This document shows, piece by piece, positions 50,028-59,300 of a stretch of 64,000 nt of DNA. The notes beneath the pieces are model-generated. The model ran no database searches. It saw nothing but the letters and a program-made list of their open reading frames with translations, and had not been told where the DNA came from. The stretch covers positions 9,796,001 through 9,860,000 of the forward strand of contig NC_134434.1 in the NCBI RefSeq assembly GCF_030867145.1, written 5' to 3'. Position 1 is the stretch's first letter. Every line of letters starts with the position of its first letter. Made by a program: the position numbers and the translations under genes. Origin of the DNA: Opisthocomus hoazin (lineage: Eukaryota > Chordata > Aves > Opisthocomiformes > Opisthocomidae).

Positions 50028-50291
50028 ATGTCCTTGAAGCTGCTGGCTTGTGTTGGAGGTGTAATATTCTCCATCCTGCTCATTTGTGGTTCCACCTTGT
50101 CACAGTCAGCAAACATGTTCCTGAAGGAGCCATCCACAGAGGGACTGGTTTTGGTGATTGTTTTGGTTTTATTTCAGCTGCTGCCAGGATTTTACATCAG
50201 TCGGATAAAATGTGAATCTCTTAAATCTTACAGACGCACAACGCTAGAGCGAAAGGCAGGACTGTTACCAATGCACAGGTTGAACAGTTAG
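50028..50291 (+). CDS. Candidate TMEM230/TMEM134-like (DUF872) two-helix membrane protein exon
   Basis: After a strong acceptor (ggcttttcttttacctccag), 88 codons stay open to TAG at 50289-50291. The protein has hydrophobic helix 1 (LLACVGGVIFSILLICGSTL), a 14-residue polar loop, helix 2 (GLVLVIVLVLFQLLPGFY) and a basic tail. Key matches to TMEM230 as I recall it are GS-x-LS at the end of helix 1 and LPGFY-xx-RI followed by K-x-YR after helix 2, with nearly the same spacing (31 against about 28 residues from GS to LPGFY). TMEM230-family proteins are small two-pass proteins of secretory and recycling vesicles. The copy is too diverged to be a recent TMEM230 retrocopy. The N-terminus is unresolved: the frame stays open back to 49767, but that part looks non-coding. 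It lies + strand between RHBDL3 and C17orf75, where I know of no gene in human. It could be an unannotated gene, an old pseudogene or coincidence. Confidence 0.42.
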   Translation: MSLKLLACVGGVIFSILLICGSTLSQSANMFLKEPSTEGLVLVIVLVLFQLLPGFYISRIKCESLKSYRRTTLERKAGLLPMHRLNS

Positions 50292-53200
50292 GGGAAGCTA
50301 TTTTATGCTTATGTCCTTGAGTGAGGACACAGCACCCGGGGGGAAAAAAATGCCATTTCTGTGCTGGAGTTCTGATTTAGTAAGTATATTGCAGCACTGG
50401 TCCTGTGAGGATGGGTATGGGGAGTGGTGCTGCGGAGTGGGAGAGCCTGGGGTGCTGGTTGTAGAGCTCCTTCAGGGACATCTGCCGGCAGCACGGCGAG
50501 TGCCCGGACGGGGTGAGCCTCTTGCTGACCCTCGTCCCGGAGGAGAGATGGGAGAAGGGCTCAGCCAGCTGTGGCTGAAGATGGAGGAGGAGAGCCAAGC
50601 AGATCAAAGTCCACGGGGCTTGCAAATTGCACCTTTTATTCCTAAATGCTTGGAGGCAGGTAGAGATTAATTTTGCACACCTCGGTGGTAATATAGGAAG
50701 GAGGAGGGGGAGGGTTGTCATGGAGTGATGGGAGAGGAGGTTACCAGAAACAAGCTCAGAACAGAGTAAGGTGTAGAGGGGTCGTAAAAATGCTGATGAA
50801 TTTACTTTTGCTGAGTTCTTAAGACAACATCTCATGTCACTTTTTCCCTATCAGTTGATGAGGGATTTTAGCACTTAATGTGGCACGTTGTGATTCTTCA
50901 CTACGTGCTCCTCTAGCAGTATTTTATCAATGGAGAAGGGGAGGGCCAGAGAAATTGTCATTACCTGAGGCTGCTGGACTAGAAGTATAGCTCAGGGATT
51001 CTGTTTCCCAAGACCTTGTTCCTTCTGATGGACTGTGCTGCCCGTATGTTTGAAATCAGGTTAGATCAATTTGAACTGGGGTACGAAGGATGGAATCTGA
51101 CACGTTTAGAGCTGGTACTGAAATAACAGCTATCTGCTGACCTTACAAGACAGCTGCTGTTTTGTGCCAATATTTAGTCTCACAGCATCGTGGGTGGGAC
51201 TTTCACACATACTTCAGTGAATAAAGAGCTCAAAGTCTATCTGTTTACATAGATTCAAGCTCAGCTCAATTGCTTTGGAAACCCCATCCACTGGCTGTAC
51301 CCAAACTGGAACTGGAGAATGTGGATGCAGTTGAACACCAGCAACCTCTGGAGGCAAACTGGGATCCAGAGAACAAAGGCCAGCACCTCTGGGGTTTTAG
51401 CCTCTTTGAATTTTGCTGCTGTTCCGTGTCTGTTATAGTAGCGGCTGCTCTACAGTGCTCTGTGACACGACTCAAAAATTCCTGCTGCAATCACTGATGC
51501 GAAGAGCTGGTTATAAAGGAAAACAGTGCTTTTTGCAGCTCTATAAAGAAAGAATCGCACGTAAGACAGAAACCAGGCTTGTTTAAAGGTAAATGTATTT
51601 TTAATGTCACCATTAATCACTGCCTTTTAATTGGAAAAAGCTTTCTAATGAGGTATTTCTGAAACGCCAGTAGTAGTACAGAAAATTTGTGTTTCAGGGT
51701 ACTTTGCAACACAGAGCACAAAATATTCCCTAGGCCTGATTTAAGTAGCAGAAGTACCTTTATTTCCAGTGAGCTTAATAGATGCGTTAGTCGCTGACTG
51801 TCTCCTGACTCCCCCACAGTGTCTGTTTAGTTTGCAAATAAAGCTAGATTTATGCAGCTTTTCTTTCGCTTATGCTACTCATGCTAACAACACGTCCAAG
51901 TGTTAAACACAAAGCACTAAACAATGTAATTTCCTGCCTTAAAATGCTGAACAAATGATACTTTCCCGTAAAGGGCTAGTAAAACAAAATGATATTTGCA
52001 AGGTAAGACTCTATGGTACGTTTCCAAATATTTTTGTATTGTGTACATTCTGTATATTTTTGTTGTAATGATATTATTTGAGCGCAGAATCCATTAAATT
52101 TTTTTGTTGGTGGGTTTTTTTGGTTTTCTGTTTGTTTTTTTTTCTTAATAAAATTGAGCTGTTCTACATCACATGCCAAAAAACAACCAAGAAAAAAAAC
52201 ATTCAAAGACAGTTTTATAAGTTTGTCTGAAGTTAAGATAGTATTTGACAAAAGAGCAATTGGTTTTGAGCTCTGTCATGTAATCTTTTAATAATGATGT
52301 TGATAACTCATTTTTAGTCTCCCTAGAAGTGTCTGCCTAAAAGATGAAGGGGAGAGTGAACTGCTGCTTTATTTCTTTGTTTTCCCTATTTCTTTATCCA
52401 TAACGAGGATACAGAACCAGCGTGGGACTTGTATTGAAATTCAGGTCTTGTCCCACTATTTGACAGCTGATGCCTCAGTGCAGTAGTGACCTCAGAACTG
52501 TGGGGACGTTGACAACCAAGTACATTAGACTGTTTTAAAATATTTTATTGGGAAGGAGGGCTGTTCTCTTTTTGACATCAGTCTCTACTGAATGTCTTAA
52601 AATCTCAGAGCCAACACATTCTTGTCTCTTGAATTAATAGTGGGAACAACATATCCAAGGAGTTCTGCAGCAAACCTCCAACTGATTTAGTAATTTTGAG
52701 ATAACTAAAATAAAAATCCTTCCACCAGCGTGGAAGGGGGAGGCTTATTTTGAAAAATATTTTGTGGTTTTTTGGGGAAAGATTGGGTTAAAGTGTAACT
52801 TCAAGAGATGAAGATGTAACTAGCAGCAGTTCCTGTCAGATTCGTTACTCCTAAGGGGAGGCAGAGCGCTGCTACCTTATGTGGGACTCGGCTCTTGCTC
52901 TAAGTTTTCTGCACTCACCTGAACTTTCAGAGACTCTTGAATCTTTAGCTGAGGACTTCCAGCAAGAAGGTAAGGTGGGTTTTGTCCATTAATAGAGGAA
53001 CTGTTACTGTCTGCTAGCACCATGCCTTTTTCTTGCTGGCTAAAATAATTTTAGAAAGGCAAACAAACTGAAGGACAGAAATATTGTCAATTCCAGCATA
53101 TCTGTCGCAGAGAAGGAGCCAAAAGCTGGCAGTCTTGATCCTCAGCCTTGATCACACAAACTCGTAAAATTCATTATCATTTTATTCCTATAGCTCCAAT

Positions 53201-54175
53201 CACGTTCTGTGTAGTAAGCATTACTCATAAGTGTTGGAAAGAGAAATACTAATTGGTTTATATGCTATTTCTCCCAGGGGTAAAGAGGGGGGAAGCACCA
53301 AAAACCAAAGCAGACCCTGATCTTTCAAACTGCAAGAGGTCTGTAGCAGTGGAATCTAAACTTGCACTTTTAACATAGGATTTTGTGTTTGGTTGGTTTT
53401 GGGTTTCTGTGTTTTGGGGAATTTGTTGGTACATTTGTTTGTTTTGGTGAGTTCTCTCTCCCCCAAAGAGTTTAAAATCAGACCCTACAGTAAAAATCTT
53501 TCAGGTTTGCAAATTGAGTGCACATCTCAGCATCTTCTGACCTTTTGTGTGTTTCCTCCTGAGCTTTGAATAGCTGATTGCTGGAGGAAGTTGTGTGTAA
53601 TACTCTCCAGGCATTCATGCAGCTAAACCAGATGCTTCTGCATTATTTATTATGCCTTTGTATAATTTCCTTTAGTTTTGGTTTTTTAAAATAGAATTTA
53701 TAACAAGAGATGCCAGTAAAACCTGCAAATTAATGAACTACCAGGGTGTATTTCAATGTGTGTGCATGTGTGCTTGTGAGCATCTTTAATAGTTGGGTAA
53801 CTGAATGGCAAAGTCACCTCAACGCTGGCAGAAGCAGAGATGTTGTTACAACAAAGGCTGCAGAAAGCAGGAGGTTGTGTTTTTCATAATGCCAGTCTCC
53901 TTCAGCGCTGGGAAAATCCAGGAAAAGGAACTTGCAACAGAAAAAGCTGTGACTGAAGCTGTCCACAGGTAACAGATTCAGGGGGAGCGATGCTGAATGA
54001 TGCATTAGCTTGGAGAGGAGAGGCCCCAACAGGGCGAAGTGAAGTTTTGCAGTTAAGATTAAAAATATCTGGATTTTGAAGATTCATTTGTGATAATTTA
54101 CCTAGCAAACAAACCAAAAATCTTATTTAAATGAGTGTAGTACAGGTCGCAGGCTAACAGGGTAACCGCATTATA

Positions 54176-54285
54176 TGGGACCTCAGAGTCCAACCTCCTG
54201 CTGAAAGCAGGGTCAGCTAAGAGGTGATGCAGGTTCTTCAGCACTTCAGCCAGTGTGTTCTTGAAAACTTCCAGGGATGAAGACT
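54176..54285 (-). mobile_element. CR1 3'-end fragment
   Basis: On the + strand, ggacctcagagtccaacctc, then ctgctgaaagcagggtcagc and ttgaaaacttccagggatg, resemble the reverse complement of the CR1 3' end (polymerase C-terminus SLEVFK... and the following tail). It is a short, diverged fragment. It lies in the convergent 3' region of RHBDL3 and C17orf75. Confidence 0.6.
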
Positions 54286-54587
54286 GAGCAAAGCAATTGT
54301 GGTTGTGCTTCAGGAAAAATTTATCACCACCACCAGCATTGCTGCGCCTGGGACTGAACTGCTCTTTGTAACTTGGTCCCGACTCTCCACCTGGCTGCAG
54401 GCACAAGGAGCAGGACAAGTGCAACGATTTCTTACGCTCCCACCAGATCACAGCTACCTGTTCTACACATCCAACGTCTTTTTTTCCTTGTAGCTCTGAG
54501 CTCTGCCCTGCCTCATCAGGCAAAATACTAAACGATCAGTGCTCCAACATATTTAAAAATGTACAAGAGCAACAGAAAATGACATGC

Positions 54588-54593
54588 TTTATT
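54588..54593 (-). terminator. Candidate C17orf75 poly(A) signal
   Basis: On the minus strand CAATAAAGCATG is followed within about 25 bases by a T/G-rich stretch (ttttctgttgctcttgt), the usual arrangement of a cleavage site. It is about 1.5 kb past the C17orf75 stop. An alternative AATAAA at 54706-54711 lies slightly nearer the stop with a poorer downstream element. Confidence 0.5.
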
Positions 54594-56136
54594 GAGTGGC
54601 GCTGCTTTACTCACTCGTGAATAACATATTCTGAAGGAAAACAGGGTCACCTCTCAGAGCTCCTGCAAATAAGAGAATAAGAGATTTGTTTTCTTCCAAA
54701 CTACTTTTATTTTCTCCTCTGACCTGCCCATACGTTACATGTCACCTCGGCTGTCAATATGGCACTTGCAGACAGCTCCTCTGTGCTGTGTGAATAAAGG
54801 GGTTTTAACAGGAGACATCACAGACAACGCTCATTTGTAATTTAATGTAGGCACACTATGAAGGATTTGAATGTATTTTACTGTAAACCTTATTACAGGT
54901 TCAACACAGTGGTGACACAGGAAGGCATTCAGCTGTTATCATCACACTACACAGCACTGGCAGAACAAAGTCAAACTTAACAGCATTAGTAGGACATTAG
55001 TTTCAGGGAGAGTTGTTCAAATGCCTGACATCAGGCGTTCAATCCCCCTCTGCTGCAAAGGAAAGCCACAGGAAGTGTTGTTTATATCAGGTTTGCAGAA
55101 ATAGTCCTTGTTTACACGGCTCCTCAGAGGCCTCGTGAGTTTTGATTCCAGCTCTAGCCAAAGATTTTCTTCAAGTATTCTGCTACCTAAATGCCCTGTG
55201 ATGTGGGTAAGAATTCATTGCTGAAATACAATGAAATGTTTTGAAGTCTGAATAATTAACTTGGGAACTTTTTTCCTTTAATTTCTGAAGAAGTTTCTAT
55301 TAAAGTTAGTATTTAACCGGTAAAATTTTCAGGTTTAATTCTCCACAGTTGAAAAACATATGATTATTTACAGTTATGCAAAATGGCTACTGAGAACATG
55401 CAAAGAAGGTCTTGATCACAACGCAAACTAATGACAAACAGGATTCATCAAACAGCCCGGGAATTCAATGCGTCTGCCCAGTGTATGTGTGCGCACATGC
55501 AAGCACACACAAACTGATGCCTAAAACTCTAATCAGTCCGAAGGCAGTTCTCTTTTGCACCAATTAACAAGCTGTTTAACTAGTAACAAGAGAGTAAACT
55601 GCCAGTTTGAAGGTAGAATGTGGAAACTAGCTGGAGATTTGTTAACTATGTTCTCTTATATAAACAAATCTGATTAATTCATTTACCATGATTTATCCAG
55701 ATGTTTATGCTTCTTTATATAGTAAAACAAAAGTAACCAGATCTTAATGATTAGACATGATAATTTTAAAAAGACTTAAAATATTTAAAACACTGAAATG
55801 CTTGCCAGGTAAGGGATTTGGGTCAGGGTTTTTTTGTGCAATGACTAAAAAACAAATGTCATGATTTCCTCAGAAGAGGAGCAAGCCACTTGGAGAATCT
55901 GGTAAGCACTCAAAACTACACAGGAGTTTGTATCACCTGATACTGACACATTAAAAAAGGCTCATATTGCTTTATCTATAAAAGAGAAAAGGCAGGTGAA
56001 ACTGCAACTTAAGTTTGACTTCGGTGGTACTTTTAAATATAGATTTAAAATCCTGCAATAGTGAAACTACGCTGCACAGAAGAAAATAATTATTTATACA
56101 ATACTCTCAAATGAGTATAGAATAATTAAGATAATT

Positions 56137-56346
56137 TTAAGCCACTGATGTTTCTCTCATGAATTCCTCAAGGACAGTCACTACGTTTCTGGCTTCTGGC
56201 ATTTCTGCATGTTCAACTTTAACAATCTTCAGCAGGATGTCTCCACTGCCACAGTTCTTTAGAAACATGTAACACTTGAACAAGGCGTAGTGGTTCATTT
56301 CAGCCTGGCGGATAAACCTCTTCAGGTTGTTAATGTCTTGTATAGC
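56137..56346 (-). CDS. C17orf75: C17orf75 last coding exon
   Basis: Acceptor cttttcccag; stop TAA at 56139-56137. It encodes AIQDINNLKRFIRQAEMNHY, ALFKCYMFLKNCGSGDILLK, IVKVEHAEMPEARNVVTVLE and EFMRETSVA. The extreme C-terminus differs from the mammalian end; the rest is near-identical to the family. Confidence 0.95.
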   Translation of the reverse strand, partial: AIQDINNLKRFIRQAEMNHYALFKCYMFLKNCGSGDILLKIVKVEHAEMPEARNVVTVLEEFMRETSVA

Positions 56347-59300
56347 CTGGGAAAAGAGTAACAGAGCATTTTCTTATCCTTCTACATGGAAAGAAAACAC
56401 ACTATCGTGTGGAAAAGTGAAGGAAGAATAGCAGGAGAAGCAAAAGCATTTCCAATAGGAATTTCGTATTACTACTCAAGAGTAAGAATTGAGTACTGTC
56501 TTTGATGCATGTTACCACTGTTCTTGTAACAATGCAAAAATGTGTGGACACCACAACTTGGTAATGCCCAAACTTCTATCAAGAGTTCTCTTCTGTCATG
56601 ACAGATCACCTAAGGAGTGTTAACTACTGAATCCACGTTACCCAATTACACGATACTGTGTGTGCACAGCTCAAGTAACAGCATTTTAAAGGGGGGGGGG
56701 GAAGTGGGTTTTATTTTAAATATGAGAAAATGCCTTTGGTGTACTCACTGAAGAAGTTTTCACACTACTTTACATTCTGGTCTTGTCAACAACGGTAAGC
56801 CAGTCCTCAGACTTCAGAGCTAATCACTGAACGATTCACAGACATCGTAAGTAATCTAAAACTTTTCTCTGCTGCAAAAAGTATTTGCTCCCTCAATAGC
56901 CCTGATGTCTTCTCCAAGTCTTTAACAAACATGAACAGGTACCTTCAATTTAAAGTTTTCCAAAATTTGCCGGAAGAGGAATGGATTTCCACCTTCAGCA
57001 CCATTCACAAAAGCGTGCATCCAGTCCTCACAGAATCTGTTGCTTCCTGTCACACGTTCAGGAACACAAAGAAGAAATGAGAAAAAGTAAATGAGCTCAA
57101 CATAAATATATACAGCTGCATTCACCTGGTTTAATCACTCTCACATAACCACCAACGACAGTATAGCTGGGCCAGGAAATAAGTCTTAAGAAAAACAATA
57201 CATGTGGGAAAAAAAAGCAAACACAGCTACAGTGATTACACAAAATTATGTTCTGAGTGTTGAATCCCTTTTCGCAACATTTGTCAAAAATACAACGGGG
57301 GGAAAAAAAAAACCCCACTTTTGCAGTTTCCCTGAAGTGTACAAATCATAGTTTCACAGTCTGCAAACTAAATGCACTGTGGATTTTATTAGCATCCATT
57401 TTCAAACCAGAGTTCCAGTGTACCGGGTAAAAGAAACTACTCTGCCACCTCATAGGGAACAGATGTTACAGTTTCCAGCCAGAATCCAGACCTTCTGGGC
57501 ATGAACCTATGAGCTACTGAGTATCAACTACCTCTAAGGTCCACAACTCTCAGCAGCTGATGGATACAAGTGAGTAACAGGAAGAAGTATTCACAGCTGT
57601 AATCTCACCTGCATTATGCAACTGAGGCTGAGGTCCACTGCAGTCTACAATCATTGACTTGTGCTGCTCCTCAGTCATGGCAATGCACAAGGAGGTCATT
57701 GTTCCTTCCTGAACAAGGCCTTGGAGGCTGGCAGCTGCCAGAAACCTGACACAAAAAGCTCTTGTGAACTGCTTGCTTCATTACAGTTCCTGAACAGCAA
57801 GAACAGAGGGTGTCGACCACAACAGGCAAGTTACTCACAGGCTCCTTTGTCTCAAAGGATCTTTACCTGCTGATGTCTTTTTCTGTTCTTTCATCTGCGT
57901 TTTTTACTTCCACAGGAGTATAACTCAATGCCTTAAACAAAAAAAAAAAAAAAAGAAAAAAGCTAGATGCAACTTTGATATGCAACTTCCGTTGCTATAT
58001 TGTGGTTACTAGCAATACATACTGTGGTACTTTAAAAATTGTTCTTTTCAGAGAAAGAGGAGAAGCTAAGGGAATACTCCATATTGTAGTCATCGTGGCT
58101 CGTTTTGCATTCAGAAGAAATACAGCAATTACACTCTGTCAGCTACTCCTTCCAAAGCCTGCTCAAACTCAGGGACCAGAATGAGCATTAACTTGTTTTC
58201 TGTTTCCAGTGAATTACATGAGGCACATATGCAATACGACATCCCTTTTGGTTCAGAGGAATTATAGCAGGAACAACTTTCTCATGCTGTTTCTAATTTT
58301 CTCATTCGAATTTCAACTTGGATGCTAGTATGTAATTTAAAATGAGTTCACTATAAAAATTCGTAGAAATTGCTACGTGCTTCCTTGGCAATAAAGCAGG
58401 GAAAAAGTACTTGCCCTGAATTTAAAAAAAAAAAAAAAGAAGAAAAATGTTGTTCCTCATTTACTCCTGGCTGGGAAAGCAAATGCAAGAAACATTTACA
58501 CCATATGGGAGTCACGAAGATTCCTTCTGAACCTTTTCTAGCTATCTAGTTTGAAATACACTTACAGCATGTAACAAAAAGGCGAGTTTCTCCTGGAAGA
58601 GCTGGACTACTCTCTGAATAGGGCATATGGCATTCTCAAACCAGCTTCTCAAGTAGGGGTTAACAGAGGTCTCCAAGCTTTTTTGCTGTAACAAGTTGAA
58701 ACATTAGAACTTTAACTACAAATTAGATTTCTACACAAATAGAAGCCGACTAATAATCTATTCAACCTAAGATATTTGGATGTCAAAGCCTTCTTAATCT
58801 CAAACCACAGCAAACTACAATAATGAGTATGACATTTAAAGCCACACTTTATCAGCAATGAAGGGCTTCATTTTCTAAGAAACAGAACTGTAATATTATG
58901 GTATATAGTGAGCAAAGACCATGCAAGAGCAGACAGGATGAGAAAGAAACTTAAAATGTATAGTTTCCATTAGAAAAATTGTGTCAAGAAAACCACTAAA
59001 AATCCTTCCTTAGCATTCAGAGGTGATAAGAATCCAGGTGAACACTGATAACTTTCCTGTAGACCATTACCTTTTATTAGTCATTCATCTCTCTGAATCT
59101 AACTGCAAGTAACCTTTAAGAGACTTACGACTGGCACAAAAAAGTTGGCGCTGCCCCCCCCTCCCTTTTTTTTCCCCTTTTGATTTGTGTGGTTGATAGA
59201 ACTTCAGACATTCACTGTCACTACAGTGAATCAAGTATCTCTCAGTGTTTCATACTGGTACTTAAAGCACCTGTTTTTTCTCTATAGACTAAATCCATAG

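Larger units (their letters stand above)
50292..56136. other. Intergenic and 3' UTR region between convergent genes
   Basis: AATAAA hexamers on the + strand at 51220, 51837 and 52147 could end a transcript containing the 50028 exon or a long RHBDL3 UTR. On the minus strand AATAAA at 54588-54593 and 54706-54711 could end C17orf75. A CR1 fragment lies at 54176-54285. The stretch 52000-52160 is very AT-rich with TGTA-containing segments, as in many 3' UTR ends. No further exon is recognised. Confidence 0.6.
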
